Assembly (NCBI GenBank): GCA_964567755.1
Contig: CAZMNW010000023.1
Location: forward strand, 73,007-137,006
Reading direction: 5' to 3'
DNA from: DASRJW01 sp964567755
GTDB lineage: Bacteria; Krumholzibacteriota; Krumholzibacteriia; G020349025
DNA length: 64,000 nt
Each line of letters starts with the position of its first letter. The stretch's first letter is position 1. The translations under genes were made by a program, and so were the position numbers. The notes beneath the pieces were generated by a model. It was not told the DNA's origin. It did no database searches and worked only from the letters and a program-made list of their open reading frames with translations. Shown here piece after piece: positions 16,833-27,420 of the stretch.

Positions 16833-18839
16833 TCAGCGCTTGCGCTTCGCCTTGCCGTCTGCGACCTCGAGCCCGCGGGTCTTGCTGCCGATCTCCTCGG
16901 TGAGTCGGTCCCAGACTGCGTACTGGGCCGCGAGCGCCTTTTTCTTTTCTGCGTGCGTTCGCGCTGCGTCCTGGATCTGGTCCGCTTTCAACTTCGAGGC
17001 ATCCGCCAAGGTCGTTTCCAGCTCCTCGACGTCGACTTCGAGGGCCACAATCCGATCCTCCAGGCTCACCAGTTCCCGCTTCAAGCGCGCGAGGACATTC
17101 TTGCTCACCCGCGGCTCGATTGCCGCCGCCTGAGCGGCAGCAGGCGGCGCCGGGAGCGGCGTGTCGCTTGGCGCTGGCACGCGGCCTTCTTGCGCCCGCC
17201 GCCGTTCCGCCTCTTGCCGCACAATCTTGCTCCACAGCGGCTTCCCCTGCAACGACTGCACGTATTCCTCATAGCCGCCATGGAACAGCCGCGTCTCCCC
17301 CGCGGTCAGTACCAGCAGCTTGTCCACCGCGCGCGACAGCAGCTGCCGGTCGTGAGACACGAGCAGGAGCGTGCCGTCGAATCCCCGCAAGCTCGCCTCC
17401 ACAAGATCGATCGACTCGAGATCCAAATGATTCGTGGGTTCGTCGAGAACGAGGAAGTTGTGCTGCATGAGCATCAGCTTCAACAGTCCCAGGCGACTGC
17501 GCTGGCCGCCCGAGAGCACGCGCACCGCGCGGTCGGCGAACTCGGCGCCGAAGCCGAAGGCGCCGAGGCAGCTGCGGATCTCTTCCTCGCTCTGCGAGGG
17601 ATCGATGCGCCAGATCTCCTCCATCAAGGTGGGCGCGTCGCCGACCAGATCCAGCTCCTGGTCGAAGTACCCCATGTCGATCTCGGAGCCGAGCTTCACG
17701 CTGCCTGCGTCCGCCGGCAACCGGCCGGCGAGGATCTTGAGCAACGTCGTCTTGCCGGCGCCGTTCGGGCCGATGATCCCCAGTTTGTCGCCGCGGGTGA
17801 GATCGAAGCCGAGGGACTCGAACAGCGTGCGTCCGCCCAGGCGTTTGCTCAAGCCGCTGGCGCTCAAGACGACGTTGCCGCCGCGCCGGCGGGCTTCCAG
17901 TCGCAAGTGAAAGCGGGTGCGCTCCTGCCGCGGTTTGTCCAACCGCTCGAGCTTCTCGAGTTTCTTGCGCCGGCTCTGCGCCTGCTTGGTCTTCTGGCCG
18001 GCGAGGTTGCGGCGAATGAAATCTTCCGTCTTGCGAATTTCGTGTTGCTGGCGTTGATAGGCCGTCTCTTCCTGTACCACCCAGGATTCGTACTCGCCGA
18101 CGAACTTGGAGTAGTTGCCGGGCCACCGCATCACGGTGGCCCGCGACAGGTGCCAGACACAACTCACGGTGTGATCGAGAAAGTATCGGTCGTGCGACAC
18201 GACGAGCATGGCGCTCGGGCTTTGCCGCACGAAGTCCTGCAGCCATTCCAATGCGTCCAGGTCCAGATGGTTGGTCGGTTCGTCGAGCAGCACGAGGTCG
18301 CCGCCCTGGACGAGCACCGCCGCCAGCGCCGCCCGCCGGCGCTCGCCACCGGAAAGCACGCGCAATGGTTTGGCGAGATCGTCCCCCCCGAAGCCCAACC
18401 CATGCAGCGCCGCTTCGACGACCGAGCCGTGCGCATAGCCCCCGAGCGCTTCGAAGCGGTGCTGCAGATCTCCATAGCGTTCGAGGCTGTCGCTGTCCAG
18501 CGTGTCGCCGCGCTCGAGCCGCGATTGCAGTGTTTCCAGCTCGTTGCGCACGGCATCCAGGTCGCCGTGCGCGGCGCTCACCCATTCCAGCAAGGTGCCG
18601 TCGCCCGTCGCCGCGGTTTCTTGCGGCAGGCACACGATGCGTGCCCGCCGGGCGACGTGGCGCTCGCCACGATCCGCCGGCGTTTCCCCGGACAGGATGC
18701 GCAGCAACGTCGACTTGCCGCTGCCGTTGATGCCAACCAGCGCCGCTTTCTCGCCCGGCTCGATGTCGAGCGTGACGTTCCGCAGCAATTTCTCGCGACC
18801 GAAGTCGAATTCGACACGGCTCAAGCTCAGGATCGGCAC
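16833..18839 (-). CDS. ABC-F family ATPase (Uup/YheS type, ribosome-associated)
   Basis: It has two ATPase domains in one soluble chain and no membrane segments. Domain 1 has Walker A (GINGSGKS), signature LSGGERRRAALA and Walker B (LVLLDEPTNHLD). Domain 2 has GPNGAGKT, LSGGQRSRLGL and VLDEPTNHLD. Between them lies the charged P-site tRNA-interaction-type linker (AYQRQQHEIRKTEDFIRRNL). The C-terminal region after about 575 is a long coiled coil (KRELVSLEDRIVALEVDVEEL), as in Uup. Such proteins bind the ribosomal E site and relieve stalls or confer resistance. At 668 residues it is typical. It lies between rex and hflX on one transcript. Confidence 0.93.
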   Translation of the reverse strand: MPILSLSRVEFDFGREKLLRNVTLDIEPGEKAALVGINGSGKSTLLRILSGETPADRGERHVARRARIVCLPQETAATGDGTLLEWVSAAHGDLDAVRNELETLQSRLERGDTLDSDSLERYGDLQHRFEALGGYAHGSVVEAALHGLGFGGDDLAKPLRVLSGGERRRAALAAVLVQGGDLVLLDEPTNHLDLDALEWLQDFVRQSPSAMLVVSHDRYFLDHTVSCVWHLSRATVMRWPGNYSKFVGEYESWVVQEETAYQRQQHEIRKTEDFIRRNLAGQKTKQAQSRRKKLEKLERLDKPRQERTRFHLRLEARRRGGNVVLSASGLSKRLGGRTLFESLGFDLTRGDKLGIIGPNGAGKTTLLKILAGRLPADAGSVKLGSEIDMGYFDQELDLVGDAPTLMEEIWRIDPSQSEEEIRSCLGAFGFGAEFADRAVRVLSGGQRSRLGLLKLMLMQHNFLVLDEPTNHLDLESIDLVEASLRGFDGTLLLVSHDRQLLSRAVDKLLVLTAGETRLFHGGYEEYVQSLQGKPLWSKIVRQEAERRRAQEGRVPAPSDTPLPAPPAAAQAAAIEPRVSKNVLARLKRELVSLEDRIVALEVDVEELETTLADASKLKADQIQDAARTHAEKKKALAAQYAVWDRLTEEIGSKTRGLEVADGKAKRKR

Positions 18840-18861
18840 TGGATCGTTCCCTCGCAGAGTT

Positions 18862-19557
18862 TCACGACAGCAGTGGGGGCTTCCCGAGCGCGTAGCTCAG
18901 CGACTCCATGGCGATCGAGAGATCGACGTCGCGCAATGCCACGTGCGCTGGAATGGCGAGTTTGACCGGGGCGAAGTTGAGGACTCCACGAATGCCGGCC
19001 GCCACCGCGGCGGCCGCCACATCCTGGGCTGCACCTTCGGGAACGGCGATGATGGCGATGTCGAATGGCGTTTTCGCCGCCGCCGCGCGCAGATCGTCGA
19101 TGCTGCGGATGACGAGTCCTTCCCATTTCTGCCCCACCTTGCGCGGGTCGTTGTCGAACACCGCCTCGATGACGAACCCCTGTTTCTGGAACGCCTTGTA
19201 GGCGAACAGCGCCAGCCCGAGGTTGCCAGCGCCGAGAAGCGCCACATGCCACCGCCGGGTGAGCCCGAGGATCTCGCCGATCTTGCGTCGCAACTGCGCG
19301 ACATTGTATCCGAGGCCGCGGCGGCCGAAGTTGCCGAAGAAGGACAGGTCCTTGCGCAACTGCGCCGAAGTGAGGCCCCCGCGTTCGGCCAGCCGGTCGG
19401 AAGAGATGGTCTCGGTCCCGTCCGTTTCGAGCTCGCCGAGCAACCGGTAGTAGCTCGACAGGCGTGTGACCGTGGAGGCGGAGGCACGATCCATGTGCAA
19501 GGGACGGCGCCGGTCGTGGCCGGATGGCGGCTGCCCGCTGCTCGATCGTTGCTGCAT
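18862..19557 (-). CDS. rex: Redox-sensing transcriptional repressor Rex
   Basis: Rex binds DNA when NAD+ is high and releases it when NADH rises, controlling fermentation and respiration genes. The N-terminal winged helix is visible (STVTRLSSYYRLLGELE; TSAQLRKDLSFFGNFGRRGLGYNV). It is followed by a Rossmann fold with LLGAGNLGLAL and the domain-swapped C-terminal helix. Start 19557 is supported by GAGGA six bases upstream; a start at 19494 would give the more usual 210 residues but lacks a ribosome site. It begins only ten bases after the gyrA stop, so it is likely part of the gyrase transcript. No clear Rex palindrome was found nearby. Confidence 0.95.
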   Translation of the reverse strand: MQQRSSSGQPPSGHDRRRPLHMDRASASTVTRLSSYYRLLGELETDGTETISSDRLAERGGLTSAQLRKDLSFFGNFGRRGLGYNVAQLRRKIGEILGLTRRWHVALLGAGNLGLALFAYKAFQKQGFVIEAVFDNDPRKVGQKWEGLVIRSIDDLRAAAAKTPFDIAIIAVPEGAAQDVAAAAVAAGIRGVLNFAPVKLAIPAHVALRDVDLSIAMESLSYALGKPPLLS

Positions 19558-19566
19558 CGATCATCC

Positions 19567-22122
19567 TCAGGACTCGTCGTCGTCCTCTGGCGTCACGTCT
19601 TCTTCCATCACGGCGGACGCCTCTTGCTCCTCCGGCGAGACGAGATTCGGCGACGCCGGCGGCAGGGGCACGCCTTCGTCGTCCTCCTCGCTGGCAAGAT
19701 GCGCCACCGCCACCACCCGGTCTTCCTCCCCCAAGCGCACCAAGTGCACACCTTGCGTCGCCCGCCCGAGCTTGGAGATCCCGCGCACGGGCAAACGAAT
19801 CAACGTCCCGCGGCTGGTGATGAGCATGAGCTCGTCGCCTTGGAGGACTTCACGAATCGTCACCAGCGGGCCGTTGCGTTCGGTCACGCGCAACGTCAGC
19901 ACCCCCTTGGTGCCGCGCGCCGTCAGACGGTAGGCATCAATGGCGGTGCGCTTGCCGTAACCCTTCTCCGTCACCACCAACAACTCGGCTTCGGGCCGTG
20001 ACACGGCTACCATGCCGATGACCTGATCGTGCTCGTCCTCCAGCGCAGCGCCGCGCACGCCGGTGGCGCCGCGACCCATGGCGCGCACGGCGGTTTCCTT
20101 GAAGCGCACCGCCTTGCCCGAGCGTTTGGCGAGGACGATCTCGCTATCGCCACGCGTGAGCGCCACGCCGACCAGCATGTCGAACTCGCGCAGATGAATG
20201 GCGATGATCCCCGAGGGTCGTGGGTTGCTGAAATCGGCCAGCTCGCAACGTTTCACCACGCCCGCACGGGTCGCGAACACCAGAAACCCCGCCTCGCGCA
20301 GATCACGCACCGGGATCATGCTGGTGACGCGTTCGTCTTTGAGACGCAGGAGGTTGATGATAGCCTTGCCGCGCGCAGTGCGGCTCGCCTGCGGGATCTC
20401 GTGCACCTTCACCCAGTAGCAACGGCCGCGGTCGGTGAAGCACAAAAAATAGCTGTGCGTGGAAGCGACGAACACGTGTTCGACGAAGTCGGCCTCGTGG
20501 CCACTGAAGCCAGCGATGCCGCGACCGCCGCGCCGCTGTTGACGATACGTCGTCACCGGCAGGCGCTTGATATAGCCGGTGTGCGAAATGGTCACCACCA
20601 TGTCTTCGTCGGCGATGAGATCCTCGGCTTCGAAATCCACTGTGGCGTTGACGATGCGCGTGCGCCGCGCATCGCCATACTTGGCCTTGAGCTCTTGGAG
20701 CTCTCCCTTGATGATGCCAACCACCTTCTGGGGATCGGCGAGGATGGCGCGCAGGCTGGCGATGAGCACCAGGGTTTCTTTGTACTCCTGTTCGATCTTG
20801 TTGCGTTCGAGACCCGTGAGACGCTGCAAACGCATGTCGAGGATGGCGGCGGCCTGCACCTGGGTGAGACCGAAGCGCTCTTGCATGCGCGTCGAGGCCT
20901 CGGCCGGGTCCTTGCTGGCGCGAATCAACGCCACCAGCTCGTCGATGTTGTCCAGCGCGATGCGCAAGCCCTCGAGGATGTGGGCGCGTTCCTCGGCCTT
21001 GCGCAAGTCGAAACGTGTGCGCCGCACCACCACTTCCCTGCGGTGTTCGATGTAGTGGTGGATGAGAATCTGCAGCGTCACCGTGCGCGGCTTGTTATCG
21101 ATCAGCGTCACCATGTTGGCGCCGAACGTCACCTGCATCTGTGTGCTGTGGAAGAGCTTGTTGAGAATCACCGTCGAGTTGGCGTCCTTCTTGAGCTCGA
21201 TGACCACGCGCATGCCGCGCCGGTCCGACTCGTCGCGCAAATCCGTGATGCCTTCCAGGTGGCCGTCTTTCACCAGCTCGGCGATGCGTTCGATCATGCT
21301 CGACTTGTTCACCTGATATGGAATTTCGGCGACGACGATGCGCTCGCGCTCTGTCTTGGGATCGGTCTCGATCTCGGCGGCGGCGCGCACGATGATGCGG
21401 CCGCGGCCGGTCGTGTACGCGTCGCGAATTCCCTCGCGCCCGAAAATAATGCCGCCGGTGGGGAAATCCGGCCCCGGGACCATGGCCAGGATCTCCGGCA
21501 GCGTGATCTCCGGGTTGTCGAGCGTCGCCGTGATGGCATCGACGATCTCGCCGAGGTTGTGCGGCGGAATGTTCGTCGCCATCCCCACCGCGATCCCCGA
21601 CGACCCGTTCACCAGCAGGTTCGGCACCAGCGCCGGCAACACCACCGGCATTTCCCGGGTGTTGTCGTAATTGGGCACGAAGTCGACGGTTTCCTTGTCG
21701 ATGTCGGCGAGCATTTCCCCGGCGATGGCGCTCATGCGTGCCTCGGTGTAGCGCTCGGCCGCCGGCGGGTCGCCATCGATGGAGCCGAAGTTCCCCTGAC
21801 CGTCGACGAGCGGGTAGCGCAGAGAAAAATTCTGCGCCATGCGCACCAGTGTCTCGTACGCCGCCTGCGTCCCGTGCGGGTGATAGTTGGCGGTGACATC
21901 GCCGGTGATCTTCGCCGACTTGCGGTACGGGCGGTCGCTGAACAATGCCAGGTCGTGCATGGCGGTGAGAATCCGCCGGTGCACGGGCTTGAGCCCATCA
22001 CGGATGTCGGGGAGCGCGCGCGACACGATCACGCTCATCGAGTAGTCGAGATACGACTTGCGCATCTCGTCTTCGATGTAGACGGGGACGACGCGTTCGC
22101 CTCGGTCTTGTCCTTCCGGCAT
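19567..22122 (-). CDS. gyrA: DNA gyrase subunit A
   Basis: This subunit cuts and rejoins DNA to introduce negative supercoils. Catalytic tyrosine Y125 sits in AAERYTEARM. The C-terminal wrapping domain has the GyrA-box QRRGGRG (in YRQQRRGGRGIAGF) and six propeller repeats. The quinolone-determining region reads HPHGTQAAYE: at positions equivalent to E. coli 82, 83 and 87 it has T85, Q86 and E90 rather than D, S and D. Start 22122 has AAGGAG about 9 bases upstream. Length is 851 residues, with an acidic tail (PEDDDES). It lies 96 bp after gyrB. Confidence 0.97.
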   Translation of the reverse strand: MPEGQDRGERVVPVYIEDEMRKSYLDYSMSVIVSRALPDIRDGLKPVHRRILTAMHDLALFSDRPYRKSAKITGDVTANYHPHGTQAAYETLVRMAQNFSLRYPLVDGQGNFGSIDGDPPAAERYTEARMSAIAGEMLADIDKETVDFVPNYDNTREMPVVLPALVPNLLVNGSSGIAVGMATNIPPHNLGEIVDAITATLDNPEITLPEILAMVPGPDFPTGGIIFGREGIRDAYTTGRGRIIVRAAAEIETDPKTERERIVVAEIPYQVNKSSMIERIAELVKDGHLEGITDLRDESDRRGMRVVIELKKDANSTVILNKLFHSTQMQVTFGANMVTLIDNKPRTVTLQILIHHYIEHRREVVVRRTRFDLRKAEERAHILEGLRIALDNIDELVALIRASKDPAEASTRMQERFGLTQVQAAAILDMRLQRLTGLERNKIEQEYKETLVLIASLRAILADPQKVVGIIKGELQELKAKYGDARRTRIVNATVDFEAEDLIADEDMVVTISHTGYIKRLPVTTYRQQRRGGRGIAGFSGHEADFVEHVFVASTHSYFLCFTDRGRCYWVKVHEIPQASRTARGKAIINLLRLKDERVTSMIPVRDLREAGFLVFATRAGVVKRCELADFSNPRPSGIIAIHLREFDMLVGVALTRGDSEIVLAKRSGKAVRFKETAVRAMGRGATGVRGAALEDEHDQVIGMVAVSRPEAELLVVTEKGYGKRTAIDAYRLTARGTKGVLTLRVTERNGPLVTIREVLQGDELMLITSRGTLIRLPVRGISKLGRATQGVHLVRLGEEDRVVAVAHLASEEDDEGVPLPPASPNLVSPEEQEASAVMEEDVTPEDDDES

Positions 22123-22218
22123 CGCTTTCCACTCCTTCGTCGTCCTGCTGCGGGCCGCTCCACCCCTTAGGGGCATTCTCCCCGCGGCGCGCGGCGCAGC
22201 GCCGAGGCGTTGGGTCGG

Positions 22219-24123
<1,905 letters not shown>

Positions 24124-24134
24124 GGTGGTGACCC

Positions 24135-24482
24135 TCACTCCTCCCCTGGTCTGGGCAATGCGCGCCCTGGCGGCGTGCGCATGGCGCCCAGCACGATGCG
24201 CCGCACGCATGGGGATCCGAGCCCCGCGTTGAGGCGCTGGACGATGCTCTCGCGCAGGAGACCCAGCTCCTGCAGCCAAACGCTCGAGTCCACTTCGACG
24301 AAAAGAACCCCGTCCTGGATCGCCGTGGCCTGCGCATGCGCGGCCACGGCGGGGCCGACCGTCGCGGCCCAGGCCGACACCGCCCGATACTCGGCCAGGC
24401 GCGCCGCCAACCCGAGACCGCGCAGCAGTTCGCCGAGCACCGGTCCCACCGGTTCGAGTTTGCTCGGCACGCGTGCGGGCAT
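24135..24482 (-). CDS. DUF721/DciA-like protein (probable helicase loader/operator)
   Basis: A 115-residue protein with the DUF721 core: GLAARLAEYRAVSAWAATVG then VAAHAQATAIQDGVLFVEVD and WLQELGLLRESIVQRLNAGLG. DciA proteins of this family help load or operate DnaB helicase in bacteria that lack DnaC/DnaI. Its place between recF and gyrB, beside dnaN and dnaA, supports a replication role, and this position is common for DUF721. Residues 100-115 are a short disordered tail. Confidence 0.85.
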   Translation of the reverse strand: MPARVPSKLEPVGPVLGELLRGLGLAARLAEYRAVSAWAATVGPAVAAHAQATAIQDGVLFVEVDSSVWLQELGLLRESIVQRLNAGLGSPCVRRIVLGAMRTPPGRALPRPGEE

Positions 24483-24492
24483 GGATTCCCTC

Positions 24493-25632
24493 TTAACGCT
24501 CGCGGATCAGCCGGCCGGCGTCGACACGAAACACCGTGTCGCCCGGTCCGAACTGCAAATCGCTCTGTCGTGGCACTGCCAGAATCGTCTGATGCTCCCT
24601 GCAAACGACGTCCCAGAGACACCGGCTGCGTTTCTCGTCCAGCTCGGCGAAGACGTCATCGAGGAGCACCACCGGCCGTTCCCGGCGCTGCGCGCGGATG
24701 AAGCCTGCCTGCGCCATTTTCAACGCCACCGCCGCCGTGCGGCATTGCCCTTGTGAACCGAAGCGACGCAAATCCCGGTCGCCGACCACGAGCCCGATGT
24801 CGTCCCGGTGTGGACCGACGAGGCAGACCTTGCGCGCGATTTCCGCGACGCGACGCTCGCGCAGCCGTGCCGCAAAGGTGTCGTGCATCGCCGTCGTGTC
24901 TTGCAGCAGGGTGGCAAGCTCCGGCCCGACGCGGAAGCTCCGGCCCGTCGCATGCACAGCGTACTGCAACTCCAGCGGCTCGCTGCCGCCGAGTTCCGCA
25001 TGCGCGCGCTCGGCCAGCGGTGCCAGGTCGAGCAACGCCTCGGCGCGCCGCCGAGTCACGTCGAGACCCTTGGACACCAGCTCGTCGTCCCACACCCGCA
25101 ATGCCGGCGCGACCTCGCCGCGTCGCGAGGCGCGCAGCAACGCGCCACGCTGCTGCAACACGCGGCGGTACTCGGCGAGCGCATTCAGGCTCGTGCGGCT
25201 CGTTTCCGCCAGCGTGTAGTCGAGGTACCGCCGTCGTAGCTGTGGTGCTCCACGCGCCAGCTCGGCGTCCTCGGGACCGAAGGACACGCAGGCGAGAACG
25301 CCCGCCAAATCGGTGAGCCTGGTCACCGCTCGTCCGTCGACCTTGATGCGTTTGCTCCGCGGCGGTGTGAAGCCGGCCTCGATGCTGAAGGCGTCCCCGG
25401 CGTCCCCATCCCCCTCCCCGCGCACGAAAAAATGGTCCGCCCCAAACCGCGGGAGCTCGTCGTCCCGCGCCCCTCGATGCGACCTCCCGAGGGCGAGGTA
25501 GTGGATGGCCTCGATGACGTTCGTCTTGCCTTGGCCGTTGCCGCCGACGAGAACATTCACGCCGTCCGCGAACTCGATCTCGCCGTCCGCGATGTTCCGC
25601 CACTGGACCGTGCGTAGTTTTCCGAGTCTCAC
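24493..25632 (-). CDS. recF: DNA replication and repair protein RecF
   Basis: RecF is an SMC-like ATPase that loads RecA at gaps together with RecO and RecR. It has Walker A (GGNGQGKTN), the signature SQGQCRTAAVALKMAQ and Walker B (RPVVLLDDVFAELDEKR). Start 25632 is GTG, one base after the dnaN stop, giving 379 residues with the usual RecF opening LRTVQWRNIADGE. No strong ribosome site is visible, which fits re-initiation after dnaN. A longer upstream frame overlaps dnaN and is not real. Classic dnaN-recF-gyrB order. Confidence 0.95.
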   Translation of the reverse strand: MRLGKLRTVQWRNIADGEIEFADGVNVLVGGNGQGKTNVIEAIHYLALGRSHRGARDDELPRFGADHFFVRGEGDGDAGDAFSIEAGFTPPRSKRIKVDGRAVTRLTDLAGVLACVSFGPEDAELARGAPQLRRRYLDYTLAETSRTSLNALAEYRRVLQQRGALLRASRRGEVAPALRVWDDELVSKGLDVTRRRAEALLDLAPLAERAHAELGGSEPLELQYAVHATGRSFRVGPELATLLQDTTAMHDTFAARLRERRVAEIARKVCLVGPHRDDIGLVVGDRDLRRFGSQGQCRTAAVALKMAQAGFIRAQRRERPVVLLDDVFAELDEKRSRCLWDVVCREHQTILAVPRQSDLQFGPGDTVFRVDAGRLIRER

Positions 25633-25633
25633 G

Positions 25634-26743
25634 TCAGTCTGCGAGTCGAAGCGGCATGAGCAGACAGAAAAACTCGTCGCCGTCCTTCCCCGCCACGGGG
25701 TGCACCATTGCCGCCGTGTCGGCTCGATCGAGCGCCAACTCGACGTCGTCCGTTTCCATGCACTTGAGAATGTCGAGCAAGAAAGTAGCGTTGAAGCCGA
25801 TGTCCATCTCCGGTCCCTTGTAGGCGGCGACGACGTCCTCCTGAGCCTCCCCGAGATCCGGGGTCGAAACGCTGAGTGCCACGGCATCGCCGCGCAGTCC
25901 CATCTTGATCTGGTGGGTCAGCGTGTTGGCGAGAATCGCGACGCGCTTCGTCGCCTGTGTCAGGCTATCGCGCTCGACGGTGAGCTTGTTCTTGTTGTTG
26001 GTCGGAATGACGGGCCGGTAGTTGGGGAACGGTCCCTCCAGCAACCGCGAGTGCAGGAAGGTATCCCCGAGATCGAAGCCGATGTAGTTGTCGCTGACAC
26101 TGATGCGTACTTCCGCGTCATCGGGCATGAGTCGTTGCAAGTGCTGCAGCGCCTTTCCCGGCACGATGACCTCGCGAACGCTGCCTGCCCCGATCTTCTC
26201 CGGCGCCGTGGTCTTCGACAAGCGACTGCCGTCGGTCGCGACCATCGAGAAAGAGGCTTTGTCGAATTCCCATAGCACGCCCGTGAGAGCCACGCGACTC
26301 AGGTCTTGGGACACGGCGTGGATGACGCGATCGATCATGCGGCTCAAGATCCGTCCCTGAATCGAAAACCCCTTCTCCGACATTCGATCCGTCACCTTCG
26401 GGTATTCGTCGGGATCGGCACCGAGGATTTTGAAGTCGCTCTTGCCGCACTGAATGCGGATGGCTTCCGGCCGGCCGCCGAGCTTGACGTCGCCTGGCGG
26501 CAAGGCGCGCACGATCTCGCTCACTCGTCGAGCCTGGATGCAAATCGATCCTGGCTGCTCGACCTTTGCCGGCATGGAGGTGGTCATCGACAGATCGAGA
26601 TCGGTGGCGGTCAATCGCAGTTGATCACCCTCTGCATGCAGCAGGACGTTGGAGAGAACGGTCAGCGTCGTCTTCGCAGGAACGACGGCACAGACGGTCT
26701 GCAGCTTTTGACTCATCTTCGCTTGGTCCGCCACGATCTTCAC
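25634..26743 (-). CDS. dnaN: DNA polymerase III beta subunit (sliding clamp)
   Basis: The 369-residue clamp has three repeats of the clamp fold. It shows the typical start MKIVADQAKMSQKLQTVCAVV, the loop ALTGVLWEFDKASFSMVATDGSRL (equivalent to ALTGVL...ATDGHRL of other clamps) and the C-terminal MPLRL motif that lines the protein-binding pocket. It opens the minus-strand operon that continues through recF. Its promoter should lie in 26744-27060 along with the origin. Confidence 0.97.
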   Translation of the reverse strand: MKIVADQAKMSQKLQTVCAVVPAKTTLTVLSNVLLHAEGDQLRLTATDLDLSMTTSMPAKVEQPGSICIQARRVSEIVRALPPGDVKLGGRPEAIRIQCGKSDFKILGADPDEYPKVTDRMSEKGFSIQGRILSRMIDRVIHAVSQDLSRVALTGVLWEFDKASFSMVATDGSRLSKTTAPEKIGAGSVREVIVPGKALQHLQRLMPDDAEVRISVSDNYIGFDLGDTFLHSRLLEGPFPNYRPVIPTNNKNKLTVERDSLTQATKRVAILANTLTHQIKMGLRGDAVALSVSTPDLGEAQEDVVAAYKGPEMDIGFNATFLLDILKCMETDDVELALDRADTAAMVHPVAGKDGDEFFCLLMPLRLAD

Positions 26744-27284
26744 GGGCGTCTACCTCCTCGCTGCGATCCCGTGCCGGGTGCCGCCGGGCCGACCCACGTC
26801 AGAGGAACAGCAATCAAAAACAGAGTCCCATCGCGCCCACTTGCAGCCCGAGCGGCCATCATGCCATCTCGAGACCGCTTCCGTTCCGTGGCTGCTTCCT
26901 GCAACCGCGGGCACAGGGCACGAGAAGGGAAACCGGGTGGAACCAGCAGGTTCGATCATGGGGTTCCCGACGATCGGATGGTACGCGTCGCGGACACCCT
27001 TTCGCAAGCAAAAACGGGCCGGTTTTGAAGTGCTAAACAATTGATTTCTAGTATCTTATAACCACATTTTAACAGCTTTGGATGCCCTCTCTTTCTGGTT
27101 GCGCTCCGTTCCGGGAATCCGAGTTCCTCTGACGAGATTGAATAAACCTTGTAGTAGTAGAAAGACTGTGGATTGCCGTGTTTTTTGAGCCGGAGCCACA
27201 GAGGTGGAGATGACGATGCAAGAGCTTGCACCTGGGAGTGAAGCGACGACTGGATGTGAATTGAGGTTGCATGAAATACCTACT

Positions 27285-27293
27285 TTATCCACA
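27285..27293 (+). promoter_or_regulatory. DnaA box (perfect consensus)
   Basis: TTATCCACA, an exact match to the strong DnaA-box consensus, with a second, inverted near-consensus box (TGTGGGTAA) 12 bp downstream. Confidence 0.75.
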
Positions 27294-27367
27294 CCGCGAC
27301 GCTCCTGTGGGTAAGATTCCAGCGGTAAACCCACCTTTTCCCCACTGACTTTCCCCAGAAAACGGAA

Positions 27368-27389
27368 GGGCCGGTCCGAAGACCGGCCC
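27368..27389 (-). terminator. Intrinsic terminator of dnaA with a UUCG tetraloop
   Basis: Read on the minus strand, GGGCCGGTC, a TTCG loop and GACCGGCCC form a perfect 9-bp stem, followed by TTCCGTTTTC. It lies about 30 bp past the dnaA stop. The UUCG loop makes the hairpin especially stable. Confidence 0.8.
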
Positions 27390-27420
27390 CCGACTGGAAC
27401 CTGCTGTAAAGGTGGTAAGG

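Larger units (their letters stand above)
26744..27420. other. Intergenic region between dnaN and dnaA; probable oriC part
   Basis: No gene was seen in 677 bp. It holds a perfect DnaA box TTATCCACA (27285-27293) and an opposed one-mismatch box (27306-27314, reading TTACCCACA). There are also weaker CCACA-type sites at 27058-27066 and 27167-27175 and a pyrimidine-rich TTTTCCCCA stretch at 27336. AT-rich DNA at about 27030-27080 is the likely unwinding element. The dnaA terminator is at the dnaA-proximal end. Gene direction on each side and the dnaA-dnaN setting support an origin function. Confidence 0.75.

Noticed and set aside
24283..24622. Reading of gyrB from further upstream (24279)
   Set aside because: It would overlap the DUF721 gene fully; MSAEYTAEG at 24123 is the normal GyrB start.
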